A stretch of 64,000 nucleotides of DNA from Theropithecus gelada (GCF_003255815.1 NC_037668.1:87217783-87281782); one strand, 5' to 3'; shown: positions 31,641 to 43,789, numbered from the stretch's first letter. A program made the numbers and translations. Notes: generated by a model from the letters alone, not told the origin.

Positions 31641-32974
31641 CTCTGTGCTAGTAAACAGGCCAGTATTGGCTAGGCTGGGCCTCAGGACTGTCTGGTTTAA
31701 ATCTAAGCTGCCTGGGAGATCTGGAGTAATAAGTGAGTGACAACAGGTGCAGATTTCGTTACACCCTTCTGAACTCAGCCCATAGTTCTTTCTTTGATTC
31801 TTTTCACCCAACACCCTTGCTTCAATTGTGTCCAGTAAATTTTATAGCTACATGATCCTGTTTCAGAGCTGAAGGGAGATTTTTCCCTCCACTTGGCTAA
31901 ATGGTGCCTAAGTCAAAACACCACTTCCTGCCCCCTCCTCACACTTTAAGAAGTAATAAGGAATAAACCCCAGGCCATAAGCTGTTGCTGTGTCCTGTAT
32001 CTTCAGTTTTGCATGTGAAGAGCTAATTTTCTGGTCCCATTTTAGAAGAGCCAAGAATTAACTTGCAGAGAATTAGCCATAATTGGGGAGAAAATAATTA
32101 CTTGGCTTTTTCTGCCCTGTGATAACTGGAGCCACTGGCAAATCTTTCACAGCGGTGTCAACGCCTACTTCTATTTAAAACAAAGTATTGCACCAGGGAC
32201 CTTGAAAGCTACATCTGAACGTTCTCTGTAGTACATTTTGGTCCAAACCACCCTGAATGTTGGACTTGGATTCATTTCATGTCTGTTTTTGGTGCAAAAT
32301 CCCAGTGCAGGGAGACATTTCATATTACAGTGGAAGACATGAATGGCTTTTGCAGGTGTCATGTATGCTCATGGGCCCTGCATGCATACTTAAGGTTGGG
32401 TCCAATCAGGAATTTTTTTAGGAGCAGTCTGTGGTCTAAGCTGAGAATTGTTTCTCATAAGGGCCCATTTTCTTCTAGCATTTTTCTATTTTGAGACTTT
32501 GCCCAGCTGTCTCTATTCTCTAGAATGTAGACTTAATAGAAAATCTCTTGATTCACAATAAACATGGAAAGGAGATGGTACACTTTTTCCATTTGCTAGT
32601 AGAGGTTTACCTGAATACAGTTGGTCATATATCTCAGTGCCCTCCGAGTACAACAAAATGCCATGCCTTCCCATGATTTCAAACACCACTCTTCAGTAAT
32701 GACTTATGTGAATATCAGCCCTGCATCTCACCTGAGCTCCAGCCTTAAGGGCAAGCTTTTTATTGGGTAGCCCTACCTGCTGGCCCATTGACACCCCAGG
32801 TTCAACTCATTTTCCCTAAATAAATTTCCTTTTCTTTCTGTGTTTTCTATCATGGTAAAGGTGCTGTGATCCAGTAACTCAAACAAGAAACCTTGATGGC
32901 ATACCTTCCATATCCATTACTGTTACCTAAGTGGGGGACAGTCTGTGATACTGTGTCAGATATCACTGGGATCC
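31641..32974. other. Repeat-poor sequence (1.3 kb)
   Basis: No confident repeat or gene. The start of the downstream L2 may reach back to about 32900. Confidence 0.45.
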
Positions 32975-33430
32975 ATTGTCCTCATAACTGGGCTCCCTGG
33001 CTCCAGTCGTCTTTGTCTTTCCTCCAACTTCTCCCCCATGTCACCTACCTCCTCCTACCTCCTCCTCTCCTCTCCACCCCCACCAAAACAATACTTCATA
33101 CAACCCTAGTGTTATCTTTAAATGTAAATCTGATATTATTTAACTATTTGAACTCTTTAGTAGCATCCCACTGCTGGCAAGAAAAAAGTCCTAGTATAAG
33201 GAATATAAGGTCCAGTGTGATCCAGGTGCCCCCTAACTCTCCAGTCTCACCTCCGGTCACATTACCATGGATCAATCCCCATGGATCCCTTTATTCTCTT
33301 TCAACTCTGTATTTTTGCATATGTGACTTTCTTCTGCTCATAATGCAGAAGATTCTTTCTTAATTGGCCTGTACCTTTAACTCCTACACTTCTGTCTTAT
33401 TAGACTGTAGCACTAGATGTGGCTTAAATA
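32975..33430 (+). repeat. L2 LINE fragment
   Basis: 'ctccctggctccagtcgtct', 'aaatgtaaatctgatattat', 'gtagcatcccactgctggca', 'aaggtccagtgtgatccagg', 'aactctccagtctcacctcc' are in L2 order. A 156-codon frame at 32893-33363 runs across it and is incidental. A CCT-rich repetition lies at about 33036-33085. Confidence 0.8.
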
Positions 33431-33559
33431 AGTTAGATTATTTGTCTATCTGATAGTCCAGACATAGATACTTTCCATGAGATCATCCAGGAACCCAGGT
33501 AGCTTCTGCATTGTACTGTGCTTAACATGATGCCCCTTTCTGCATGATCCAAAGTGGCT

Positions 33560-34490
33560 TTCAACCACAGCTTCCTTCAAGGCAGCAAGATGGAGATTAG
33601 ATGAAGAAGGGACATACCGTCTTCCCTTTCGTGCTGTGACTAATAAGAAATATATTTCTGGTTTCTGTTCCAGGTTCATGACAGAGAGCTCCTAAAAGTT
33701 GTAATTTCCAGAGTGATCGGGGTTCTAGGAGCATCTTTTGTTGTACTATTTAGACTTTGACTCTGGTTCCTAACAGAGCTCCTAAATCCCTTGGGGTTTC
33801 CCAAGTGATAGAGCATCTTTTGCTTTAACGAGGCGACTCTCGGGCTCCTGAACTTCAGAATGGGAGCTTTAGAATGGGACTTGGTCACCAGAAAGACCAT
33901 GTGATGATTAGCAGCTCAGAATTTTCAGCCCCACTCCCCACACCCACCCAGTCCACCAGGAGGAGAGAGAGGCTGGAGATTGAGTTAATAAGCGAGCATG
34001 CCTACGTGATGTATCATCCCTAAGAATCCCTGAAAGATGGGGTTCAGAGAGCTCCCAGGTTGATGGACGAGTTGAGGTGCCTGGAGAGGGCATGAAAACT
34101 CCACACCCCTTCCCACTTACCTTGCCCTATGTACCTCTTCGTCTGGCTGTTCATTTATATTTGCATTCTTTATAATAAGCCAATAATTTTAAGTAGAGTT
34201 TTTCCCTGAGTTTTGTGAGCCATTATAGCAAATTACCAAACCTGAAAAAAGGGGGTTATGGGAACCTCCAGTATGTAGCTGATTAATCAGAAGTATGGAA
34301 GCCCTAGACTTTTGATTGGCATCTAAAGTGGGAGCAGTCTTGGACCAAAGCCTTAACCTCTGGGATCTGCCCTTACTCCAGGTAGTTAGTTTAGAATTGA
34401 ATCGTGGGACACCCAGTTGGTTTCTGAAGAGTTAGAGTATTGGTTAGTGTGGGAAAATTCCTCACACATGTGGTGTACACATTGTTGTGG
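33560..34490 (-). repeat. Old retroelement-like dispersed repeat (name not assigned)
   Basis: Several blocks recur in my memory of primate DNA as one element: 'gggcctcctg'-type LTR text is absent, but 'gttttgtgagccattatagc', 'aaaagggggttatgggaacc', 'gattggcatctaaagtggga', 'gcagtcttggaccaaagcct', 'gttagagtattggttagtgt' are collinear here. It ends against trinucleotide-rich DNA at 34598. Orientation and class are uncertain. Confidence 0.45.
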
Positions 34491-34597
34491 GTATGCAGAA
34501 AAAAGTTCTTTCCCTTTGGTGGCAGTTTCCAGAGTTTGTAAATATCTCTGCTTCCCAATCTTTTGTGCCTCCTGTCTTGTGCTCCACATCTATAGTA

Positions 34598-34690
34598 ATG
34601 GCAGCAGCAGCAGCAATTCTGGTAGTAGTCATGGTGGTGCTTCTCTCGTAGAGGCTGTAATGGTAGTAGGAAGAATAGGTGTAGGAGTAG
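34598..34690 (+). repeat. Trinucleotide-rich tract (CAG/GTA types)
   Basis: 'ggcagcagcagcagcaattc' then 'tggtagtagtcatggtggtg' and further 'gtagtagg' runs. It could be the tail of the preceding repeat. Confidence 0.75.
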
Positions 34691-34704
34691 TATCAGTATC
34701 ATAA

Positions 34705-34835
34705 TTTCCCATTCCTAGTTTCAGAAGAGATTGAAAGGCTAAGTGACATGCCTGCGGTCACATAGTTAATAAGTAAATGACAAAGCTATTGTTCTGACTG
34801 AGAGCTCTCTCACTTCAGAGCTCACCACTAGACTG
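34705..34835 (-). repeat. MIR SINE fragment (antisense)
   Basis: 'aggctaagtgacatgcctgc', 'ggtcacatagttaataagta', 'ttctgactgagagctctctc'. Confidence 0.7.
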
Positions 34836-34884
34836 TGGGTAGCTTTCAATCCAATCACACTGAATGACGATTATTTCCTTACAT

Positions 34885-34985
34885 GATTACCTCTCTCACA
34901 AGATTCTGAACTTCTTGAGGAAAAGGACATATTCAACTGACCTTTGTATCTGTAGAGCCTAGCTCCAAGGCTGGGCGTATCCATC
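34885..34985 (+). repeat. L2 LINE 3' fragment
   Basis: 'aagattctgaacttcttgag', 'gaaaaggacatattcaactg', 'atctgtagagcctagctcc'. Confidence 0.7.
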
Positions 34986-35006
34986 AGTTTTAGACATTGA
35001 AATCAG

Positions 35007-35223
35007 GGTTTCTTAACCTTGGCACCATTGACATTTTGGGCCAGATAATTCTTTGTTGTAGGGCTGTCCCGTTGTGCACGACAGGATGGGTGGCACCATC
35101 CCTGACTTCTACCCACTAGTTGCCAGTAGCACATCTCCCCACCCCCAGCCAGATAAACCAAAAATATCCCCACATTGCCAGTTATCTGCTGGGAGACAAA
35201 ATGTCCCTGATTAAGAACCACTG
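35007..35223. mobile_element. MER5A hAT-Charlie MITE, full length
   Basis: 'tttcttaaccttggcaccat', 'tgacattttgggccagataa', 'ttctttgttgtagggctgtc' through 'cctgattaagaaccactga'. Both termini are present and inverted ('gggtttcttaacc' versus 'ttaagaacca'). About 217 bp, the expected size. Confidence 0.92.
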
Positions 35224-35844
35224 ATTTAAATTAAATGAAGGCCAAGGAGCCTCGAGTAGTGTTCATATCCCAAAAGGGCATTTTCAGAATTGTTGAGGCT
35301 GCTGGATCTCTCAAGGATGATGATGTATTTTCCAGGCCTCATGTGTCTGGAGCACAGGTTGCCTGTGGTGGTGGCTGCAATGATCTCAGTATGCCAGGCC
35401 TTCACGGGGAATACCAGAGAGGGTCCCTCTGGAGCAGCTCTCACTGGGTCATGGAGACTGTCTGTCTGGCATTGTACCACCTGGCAAAATCTCTTTGCCT
35501 TAACCAAAAATATGTTTTTGTAAATTTCCTGGCAAAGCAGGGGTTGCATTCTGTTTCCTGATTTCTCTATTTCCAGATGTGTCACTGGTGGCACATAGAC
35601 ACAATGAGAACTCCGTTGGAAACTCAAGTTTCTCATTCCTCACCAGGCCAGTTGTCATGATTTTCCCACCGTCTAAGCCAGTGTAGGTTACGTTACCCAC
35701 GCGCTGGTCAGTGCTTGGATGTCAGTTTTACTTTCTAAATTCTAGATCTGTAGCATGCTTTAGGGAGGAAACTTTATGGGTTATTACACAAATGGAGTTA
35801 ACCCTTCCCTGCTTGCAGTGTTTTTGTTAGTGACAGAAACGTGA
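35224..35844. other. Unique sequence
   Basis: Nothing recognised. Opposed frames of 136 (-) and 108 (+) codons overlap in 35226-35636; neither shows a domain or splice-bounded exon. Confidence 0.5.
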
Positions 35845-36000
35845 ATTCACGATCTGCCATTTATTATTTGTTTCGTTTTGGACAACGTGCTTAGCTTCTT
35901 TGATCCTTGATTTGTTTACCTTCAAAACAGAGTAACCTACTTTTCCTGTCTACCTCCATGGGGTTATTATTAAAACACAATAAGATAATCTGTTCAAAAG
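35845..36000 (+). repeat. MIR SINE, diverged
   Basis: 'ggacaacgtgcttagcttct', 'ttgatccttgatttgtttac', 'ctccatggggttattattaa' follow the sense MIR. Confidence 0.55.
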
Positions 36001-36089
36001 GCTTAAACTCCCTATTATGATTTACTATCAGTACACCTTTTGTACCCAAGAAAACTCTACAGTATCATTGTTCATGGGTACCAAATTAT

Positions 36090-36172
36090 AAGTTCAGTTA
36101 AGGCAGACTTTGTGTCTTTTTCTGCCAGTTTCTACGACCTAGAAGGTATTCAGTAAATATATGGTGAATGAC
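36090..36172 (+). repeat. L2 LINE 3' tip
   Basis: 'ggcagactttgtgtcttttt', 'ctagaaggtattcagtaaat', 'atatggtgaatgacag'. Confidence 0.6.
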
Positions 36173-36435
36173 AGTATGAAAAAAATTGGGAAGTCAGATT
36201 CTGTGGTTCATTGTACCGGTGAGGACTGGAGGGAGGTGAGTGAATGGTTTGTGTGGCTTTGTGTCATTTGTATTTGTGACAGACATTCCAAGCATTAGCA
36301 TTTTTAAGCGTTCACCTGATGTTTATTTGGGGTCACAAGTGAGTGCCTGCAGAGTCAGGACACACTTAACAGTCTGGCAGATATGCGACAAGACAGGGTG
36401 GGGAGGGACCCAAGGGAACTAGAGAGGGCATACCC

Positions 36436-36780
36436 AGCTATCTTAATCCTTTTGAGCTGCTCTTAAAGAATGCCATAGACTGGGTGGCTTAGAAACAACA
36501 GAAATTATTTCTCACTGTTCTGGGGCTAGGAAGTCCAAGATCCAGGCACGAATTTATTCTGTGTCTGGTGAGGGCTCACTTCCTGGTTCATAGGTGACCA
36601 TCTCCTCTGTGTCCTCAAAAGGTGGGAGGAGTAAATGAGCTTTCTGGGATCCATTTTACAAGGGCCCTACTTCTTCATGACCTAATCACCTCCCAAAGGC
36701 CCCACCTCCAAATACCATCACCTTGAGGATTAGGTTTCAACATAGGAATTTTGAGGAGTGATACACACATTGTCTATATT
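36436..36780 (-). mobile_element. MLT1-type LTR (ERVL-MaLR), antisense
   Basis: 'atagactgggtggcttagaa', 'acaacagaaattatttctca', 'ggcacgaatttattctgtgt', 'cttcctggttcataggtgac', 'catgacctaatcacctccca', 'ggccccacctccaaatacca'. About 345 bp, near complete; no internal region is attached, so it is solitary. Confidence 0.88.
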
Positions 36781-37024
36781 GCCAACGTAAAGACATTCAC
36801 AGTTATACATTTTGAAGTCTTTGCATCAGCCAAACAAAATATATCTTTGGGCCAATTTAAGTCTTCAGGCAAAAATGTACGACTCCTAGACAGAGTACCT
36901 AGTATAAACACTGGGACAGATGTGGGGCAGATAAAGATGAGGTGCTCAGGATCCAGCAGCAGCAATGGACAGGAAATGAATAGTGAGTCAATGAGAATAT
37001 CCAAGATACATGGAGAGCTTAGCC

Positions 37025-37165
37025 CAGCACTGTCTAGTATCCTTTACAAATGACGACTTGTATTTAATCCTCACAACAGCCCAATGTGAGTTAGTGGATG
37101 TTATGAGGACACTAAGGCACAAAGAGGTTGAGGTTTTGCCAGAGGCTTTGAAGCCAGTAGCTGGG
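37025..37165 (-). repeat. MIR SINE (antisense)
   Basis: 'tatttaatcctcacaacagc', 'ccaatgtgagttagtggatg', 'ggcacaaagaggttgaggtt'. Confidence 0.75.
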
Positions 37166-37269
37166 GAATAATAAAATGCAACGTGTATGTCCAATGACAA
37201 AAGGAAGCACAGAAGCCCCCTCTTAGATCTCACTACTTCTACTCCTGCCCCTCCAGCCCCTCCATTTGA

Positions 37270-37629
37270 ACATCCCTGAGGGATCTGAAAATGCAACTTT
37301 GATCGTGGCACAGACCAGTCCTGATGTTTGTGCAGTGACATCCCCGTGCCATGGAGGCCCTGCACCTTCTGGACGCACCTCTCTTGCCAGCCTTGCCCGC
37401 CCCTCATGCTCTGTGCTCAGCTTCACTTGCCCAGATGGGCAAGCGCTTTGCCTCTTTGCAGCCACTCTCCCCTTTGCCCGTGTCTCCTTGTTATGCAGGG
37501 CCTTTCCTATTCCTCAGGCCTCAGCTCAATGTCACCTCTTCAGAGTGGGCCTTTGCTGCCCACCCTGCCCAAAGATGGCCACTTTCTTCTTTACCACTTG
37601 CTTATTTCCTCCTTCACATGTGTGCAGGG

Positions 37630-37660
<31 letters not shown>

Positions 37661-37790
37661 TGTGTGCGTATTGTCTGATGCCCCAACTTGACTGTAAGCT
37701 CCAGGAGTGCAAAGATTTTTGTCACGTTCGCTGCTGCATCCTATTGCCTGAGACAGTGGCCAACACGAGACACATGAGAAAGCAATGTGT
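37270..37790 (+). repeat. L2 LINE fragment with internal microsatellite
   Basis: 'cctcagctcaatgtcacctc', 'ttgactgtaagctccaggag', 'gcatcctattgcctgagaca' mark L2. Overlapping + frames of 116-150 codons lie on this L2 and its TG repeat and are not genes. Confidence 0.75.
37631..37668 (+). repeat. (TG)n microsatellite
   Basis: About 18 TG units with one TA and one CG interruption, within the L2. Confidence 0.95.
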
Positions 37791-37934
37791 GTGCACTGAG
37801 TGAGTGAGGACATGGGAGGAGCTGACTTCATGGGGAAGATTTAGTCAGAGAGACTGTGGCTGACTGGTGTCACATTGGTGAGAAGTGGCATAGTTGGGAT
37901 TTGAACTGATCATGACAGCATCTTGGTTGAATCC

Positions 37935-38490
37935 CATCATTGACTCCCTACCACCCTCAGTTTGGACTCCTTGGTGTTTACCATGGACGATGAATCTTGA
38001 TGTCTGACCCCTGTAGCACTTCTAGCCTCATCACCCACAATTGTCTGCACATCCTCCCTTGCCTCTTTCTATCTTCATTAACTTCACCGTCCCTCAGTCA
38101 CCCCACATTCTGTCTGTCCCTGCTCTTCCTTATGTTCTCTTCCCACGGTGACTACCCTCTCTCTGCCCTTCTGTTTCATGGGGCTGTCTCTTCATTGTCC
38201 TTGAAATTTCAACCTCAGTCCTCCTCCCCCCGCAAACTTTTTCCAAGCCCATGGACTAGACTAGAACCCCCTCAAGTGCCCCTCATTGTATTTGTCACGG
38301 TTGTCACTCTATAGTTATTTTTGTGATTTACTGTCTAATTTCTGGCTTTTCTGCCCATGGCCCCTAGAACAGCAGCATGTTCATCTCATTCTTCTTCTGC
38401 CCTGGGCTTGTTAGGTAGGAGGTGCTACATAAACGTTTGTCAAGGAAATGAATAAATTGTTGGATGAATGAATGAGAGTAAGTGAATGAA
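37935..38490 (+). repeat. L2 LINE 3' fragment
   Basis: 'cttctagcctcatcacccac', 'atgttctcttcccacggtga', 'ggtaggaggtgctacataaa', 'ttgttggatgaatgaatgag'. A second L2 copy directly follows the one at 37270. Confidence 0.8.
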
Positions 38491-39184
38491 GAGTTCCTGA
38501 ATTTGCTTTTATGCCACCTCCCTTCTCTGGGAAGTTTCACACAGGATAGGATTTCCCTGGCATAGAGCAACACTTCTCTTTGTAGATCTCAGCCGGTGCC
38601 TGGAGACTGGGTAAAGTTGAATGACAGGGGTGCAGAAAGCCTTGTGTTGTCTTGTCGCAACACAGGAAGGGAAAGTACTTTGGCTTTTACTGTTATAAAT
38701 AGGACTAAAATTAGCTCTTTGGGGATGATCTTTGTTTACCACTGCCTAAGGCCACTGTCCTTGGACAAAGGTCAGGAGGTGGGTGTTTACAAGTTCTGTC
38801 CAAACTCTCCCATGACACTACGCCACAGGCCTTCATTTCCCTGACCCATTGTTAATTAGAGCCGAGGAGGAACTTCAGATGCTGAGTTTGTCTTTGAAGA
38901 AGGATCCAGACCCTAGGATGCCATCCTGGAGACTTTGCTCTTCCTTATCCTTCATACGTGGTCCTCTACCTTCCTGACAGTTTCACTTCTTCCTCATGGT
39001 TATTGGGATATAGAATGGGTGGCACATTTTTATTGTTTCCTGAGGATCCCTGTGCTTTAATTTCTATTATGTATGAAGATGCCTGCCATGACCACCAGAT
39101 TGGGTGTTCTGCTAGATTGGTGTTTGGGAGCCAGTTGTAGACAGAGTCAACCAGAATATAAAAAGTGTGGGTTCAGAGATAAAC
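38491..39184. other. Unique sequence
   Basis: No transposon recognised; frames of 60-82 codons look incidental. Confidence 0.45.
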
Positions 39185-39290
39185 CCACTCCTGCCCTATA
39201 ACGACAGTAACAAAACTGGCCCAGTGGTAGAGCTCTCATCACAGGCCAGGCACTGCGCTAAGCACACAGTGTGCACCACTTTAGACTGGC
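39185..39290 (-). repeat. MIR SINE fragment (antisense)
   Basis: 'tcacaggccaggcactgcgc' and 'taagcacacagtgtgcacca' match the antisense MIR 3' portion. Confidence 0.55.
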
Positions 39291-39296
39291 CCATTC

Positions 39297-39362
39297 TCTG
39301 GAAAGTTTCAAACATACACAACAGCAAAGAGTATAATGAAATTCTGTGTACCCATTATAGGT
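39297..39362 (-). mobile_element. Scrap of old L1 (L1ME-type)
   Basis: 'gtttcaaacatacacaacag' and 'agtataatgaaattctgtgt' with 'acccattatag' match the segment also seen at 57890-57945. Confidence 0.5.
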
Positions 39363-39861
39363 AGCGGCTGAAAATGTATTTGCCTTGATACTGCTTTCAA
39401 AACAATGGGTCTAGTGACTGCTTTGGGGGGAAGAGTTAGGGAAATGCTTAACTCATGTTAACACATATTATAAATTATCAGAATGCATCTTGCTCTGGAG
39501 ATTATATCTGGTTATATATATGCACATGTCAGTGATTGCTGTAGTCCACTGGTAAGGGGATGTATATTTAACTTAAAATGATCTGTTTGGAGTTTTTACA
39601 TAAATGTCACTAAATACATGAATATTTCAGATCCCTTCTCCGTCTAGAATAGTATTAGGCTCAAGGGAACTAACTGTTTTGAGGGAATCTGAGGCAATTT
39701 ATAGGCTGGCAGGAAAATCAAGTAGTGATGTAAAATCCACCCTTCCCACATGGCCTCTGACTAGTCCGGGAGAGATACTGGAGTTTTAGAAGAGGCCATT
39801 TAATGAGAGATTATCCATAAAATTTGATGCAAAGATTTCAGGAGAAGTCTTTTTAGTACTT

Positions 39862-39862
<1 letters not shown>
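39363..39862. other. Unique sequence
   Basis: No recognised element. Confidence 0.4.

Positions 39863-39900
<38 letters not shown>
39863..39900 (+). repeat. (TG)n microsatellite, uninterrupted
   Basis: About 18 perfect TG units; likely polymorphic in length. Confidence 0.97.
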
Positions 39901-39903
<3 letters not shown>

Positions 39904-39949
39904 AAATGTGGCAGGCTAAAGTGAAGAAATGTGACTGCTACTGATAGTA

Positions 39950-40190
39950 GCTATTGTTTATTGAGGCTGTGTGTGGGTCAGTTGCTGTGCCAGGAGGTCC
40001 TTTGACTATAGTCTATTCCTCAACAAGGCTTTTAGTTCAGTGTTATTACCCCCATTGTAGATGTGAGAAAATGGAGAGTTTCAGAGAGTTGCCCAAGACT
40101 ATTCACATAACAAGTGGCAGAGCTGGAATTTCAATCCAAGTTAGCCTGTTTGCAAAGCGTTTGCCCTTTCCATCAGACTACACAACATCT
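39950..40190 (-). repeat. MIR SINE (antisense), near full length
   Basis: 'ctattgtttattgaggctgt', 'gttgctgtgccaggaggtcc', 'ttacccccattgtagatgtg', 'agtggcagagctggaatttc', 'ccctttccatcagactacac'. Confidence 0.82.
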
Positions 40191-41029
40191 TAAAACATTC
40201 TGGCTGCTTACTTGGGAGGTAAGTATCAGCTGGGAACTTACTCACTTCCTTCTTTGTTTCAATATATAACCCGGAATGCTTTACGAATTCTGCAGAATTA
40301 GCCAGTGCTCATGTTTAGGCATATCATAGATTTTTAAAAAATAGCTAATGTTGGTGTTCCTTTCCTTCTGCTTTGGAAACAATTTTCAGAGTCCAATACT
40401 TATTGTGACAACTTTCCTAAACACTCAAAGTGCCAAGTTCATCTTGTTAGCTGTTCTTCCACCAGGCAATCAAAGCTCATATTAGTTCCCTGTGGATTCA
40501 TTATAGTCCCTGGGAAACCAAAAGTTTTGCCTGTGGTTGGCACATATCAGTTAATTGCCTAAATTGTAACTTCTGAGTGTTAGGAATTCTCTTAAAAACT
40601 AATACCACAATTTAGTATGATGTATTTCAATTGAGGGGGAAAATATTTGAAAATGAATTTATCTTGACTCCGGGATAATATCTTTTGCCTCACATTTAGA
40701 AATTTACATACTGGGTCACTTGCATGACCCCAAACAACTTTCAAGTTTTCTTATTTCCTCAGTACACCTGGCTTTGTTCTGGACGAGGCCAGCCCCTGTT
40801 CCAACGCATGATTTAAATATCCACGGTTCTGCACCTTTGTCTATAATGTTTATAATGTTTACCATCTTATGAACTTTTTATATCTACTTCATAATCTACT
40901 CTCCCCTTCTATTTTTCCTTGCACTTGACAGACCAACTGGATGTTGTCTCTTAATTCTTTGCCACTTCATGGCAGTTTGTAATTCTTTAATGTTACTTAT
41001 TATATTTCAGCTACAGTGCAGTAATGGAT
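40191..41029. other. Unique sequence; small tandem at 40842-40861
   Basis: 'tataatgtttataatgttta' is two copies of a 10-mer. Nothing else recognised. Confidence 0.45.
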
Positions 41030-41145
41030 GGGCTCATTTACTCTCCTCCAGAGTACTGAATGGGACTGTGCCTTATCTCTGTGTGCCCGACGCCTTGCAT
41101 AGAATTTGCACCTCATAGCCACTCAATAGATTTTAATTAATTGAA
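41030..41145 (+). repeat. L2 LINE 3' fragment
   Basis: 'gactgtgccttatctctgtg', 'cgacgccttgcatagaattt', 'gccactcaatagattttaat'. Confidence 0.6.
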
Positions 41146-42469
41146 ATTTAAAAGGGAACCTGTGTGTTTTTATTTAAACAAGACCATAAATTAGGCACAA
41201 CTGTTTTCATAAATTTGAAATTCCCAGAAACATTATTCTTTAATACTGTACTTTTGTTGAGATTGAAGAGATTGGCTTTATAGTAAATGAAATGAACCAC
41301 AGAATCGTTGAACCACAGTAACAACAATACTAACAAAAACACCAGAAATCATCTGTGTAATCCATTCACCCCTTGTAAAGCCAGACAGTTCCCCAGCCAC
41401 CTTAAAATGATGGAACTCTCCTTTCCTTAAAGATCCTTTTAAAGAAGACTGTCATCTTCTCCCATTCCATGTCATCATGTCTTCTAGCCCTACAAGTTAG
41501 GCAACTTTTCCTCAGATAATCGAAACCCTCCCTTACTGAAATTTATGCTCATTGCTTTCATAGAAATGAAAAGCAGCTGCTTTTAACTGAAAATATTTCT
41601 CCTCCTAAAGATGGTTATTCCATTATTCCGTATCCTTCTCTTCCATAGGCATAATTCTCCCTTCCATCTGACATTCCTTTTTGTTCTATATTTCCAAACC
41701 ATTGAATACTACTCTCTCAACTTACGGCCTTTTGCCTAAAAAAACTTGGACTGGGTATGATTAGTAAGTGATCGTTGATTTTAGATGTACTGAGAAATAT
41801 GTCTCACACCATTAAAACTAGTCGATCCAGCCAGGCTGGTGGGTAACTGGAATACTGTGACCCCACGTGATATGCGGCAGTGTCTTTTAAAGCCTGCCAT
41901 CAACCATTCCCATCTCAGTTTCTCCAGTTGCTTAATTTATAAGACATAATTTATTTGTTATAAACTGTTTTGCAAGGTTCAAAAAAAAAAAAAAAAGGGA
42001 AATGATACACAAGAGAATTAGATTGAATTTAGGCCATGTTTTTTATTTTTTTTCCCTCATATCTGGTTTTTAAATAAGCCCTAAGAGTTCTCTCAATTAG
42101 AAAAACACATGGTAATTCTAAAGGAGATAAAAAAGGAGCATGTACACTCCAAGTGCACTTTTATCTTTTCATATTTGAGAAACCCCACAAAGCTCCTTCT
42201 TACAAATTAAAAAGGATAGCAGGCAGGCAGCTTCCTTTCGTCATTTAGTTTAGCAGGCGTATTGATTTACATTTGAGTAGGGGCCTCTGATCTCTTTTGT
42301 TTATGGGTGGTTTTGTTTGTTTTTAATATGAACTCATTTAAAAACTAAATTTATGGACTGAGTCACAAAGGTAGAGCTCCAGTTCAACACTCATAGTAGC
42401 CTTTCTATGCAAAAATAAAATAGATATTTATGTATGTGGTAGTAGGTCAAAGAAGACATCAGTGATAAC
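41146..42469. other. Unique sequence (1.3 kb)
   Basis: No transposon recognised. An A15 run at 41982-41996 has no SINE or pseudogene body upstream. Confidence 0.45.
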
Positions 42470-42790
42470 TATTGATTCAGTAAATATTAAACATCTACAA
42501 CGTGTCCTTCTTACTAGGAAGACTAAAATGCAGGATGTACCATTCCTGCATCTAGTGTGCAGTGTAGCATGGGAGAGAGAAATAATTTAGCAGGTGATCA
42601 TAATGTAATAAATGCTATGATAGGAAGCAATTAAGGCACAGTGGAGGGGCAAATAACACACCTTTGGATGAATTCCCAGAGGAATTGACACCAGAAGGTG
42701 ATTAGGATTTACCAAGGTTAAGAAAGGTGAAGATGTTTCAGGAGTGCATGACCAAGTACAGAAGTGAATGGAAGCGTGACCCATTCCAGA
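42470..42790 (-). repeat. L2 LINE fragment (antisense)
   Basis: 'attgattcagtaaatattaa', 'catgggagagagaaataatt', 'taataaatgctatgatagga', 'ggcacagtggaggggcaaat'. Confidence 0.75.
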
Positions 42791-42939
42791 CACTGTGAGT
42801 TTGTTTCAGCCAGAGAACAGGCAAACAAGGGAAAACTTCAGTATTCTATCCTAGATCCCTAGGGATGCACACTTCAAGGACGTTTTGCGTTTTTCTCTGA
42901 TATTTGTTTATTGAAGTTCCCAGAACCTCCATAGAGCTA

Positions 42940-43125
42940 ATATGTAGCCTTTGTGCTCCCATAAAGCTTTATATATGTACCCACATTTAAAACTTTCTTA
43001 CAATACTTTTTGTATTTCCTCCATATGTCTATTTTCCCATCTACCCTCCGAGCTAATGAAGGGAGAAGACTCAGTACTCACCTCTGTCTTTCTGTGGTGC
43101 CATGCTGAGTGCTGGCAGAAATGTG
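42940..43125 (+). repeat. L2 LINE fragment, diverged
   Basis: 'ctttgtgctcccataaagct', 'ttcctccatatgtctatttt', 'agctaatgaagggagaagac'. Confidence 0.5.
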
Positions 43126-43494
43126 TTTGGGAATCAGTGAATCTCTCTGTGAATGGCTAGAGCATTCTAAGTGGTTTTGCTTCTAACTGTGCAGGAGGGC
43201 ACAGTTTGGGCCCAGTATTGGTTTGCAAATTCAAGATATGAACCAAGAATTTGATTCTTAACTCAATTTTATGTTGACTTGAGCAAGCTGAACTGGATTG
43301 CTTATGTCATATTTCACTTAGTTTAGTTCAGATAATGGCTATCAAATTAGCTGACAACCCATCTCAGTTCCCTGTAGTGTTCTTAGTGTCTTAAAGTGGG
43401 TTTTCATTTGAACATTTCTTTTTTAGTATTTTCTTTCTCAGAAGTAGCTAAGAGATGATGATGATGTTGATGCTGAGGAAAACAATGGGAACAA
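43126..43494. other. Unique sequence with a short ATG-repeat
   Basis: 'gatgatgatgatgttgatg' lies at about 43455-43473. Otherwise nothing recognised. Confidence 0.4.
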
Positions 43495-43645
43495 GAACAG
43501 CTGCTTTTTATTGGGCATGTGCTATGTGAATTAACCCAGCACTTAACCTTTTAATGAATTTATGAGTTAATTACTACTATTACCCTTCTTAACAGATGAA
43601 GAAAATGAAGAGCAAGGAGGATATCTTACTCTCTAGTGAATGATG
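43495..43645 (-). repeat. MIR SINE (antisense)
   Basis: 'tttttattgggcatgtgcta', 'acccagcacttaacctttta', 'ttcttaacagatgaagaaaa'. Confidence 0.7.
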
Positions 43646-43789
43646 GCTTCACCATGTCTGATCCAAACTGTACTCTGTAATGCCTTCTTCACAGCAGCAC
43701 TAAAATCTAAAAGTCTGGAAGAGTCTTTAGGAGATCAGTTATTCCATTTCACATCTGGAGGCAGGATTATGCTTGAACTGAATGCCTTG

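Noticed and set aside
32893..33363. 156-codon + open frame
   Set aside because: It overlaps a recognisable L2 fragment, has no domain, and its C-rich part is a CCT repetition.
35226..35636. 136-codon antisense frame
   Set aside because: A competing + frame covers the same span and neither resembles a protein family.
37266..37803. Three overlapping + frames of 116-150 codons
   Set aside because: They lie on L2 sequence and read through a TG microsatellite in different phases; low-complexity tails show they are not genes.
41982..41996. A15 run as the tail of a processed pseudogene
   Set aside because: Sequence upstream matches no gene or SINE that I recognise.
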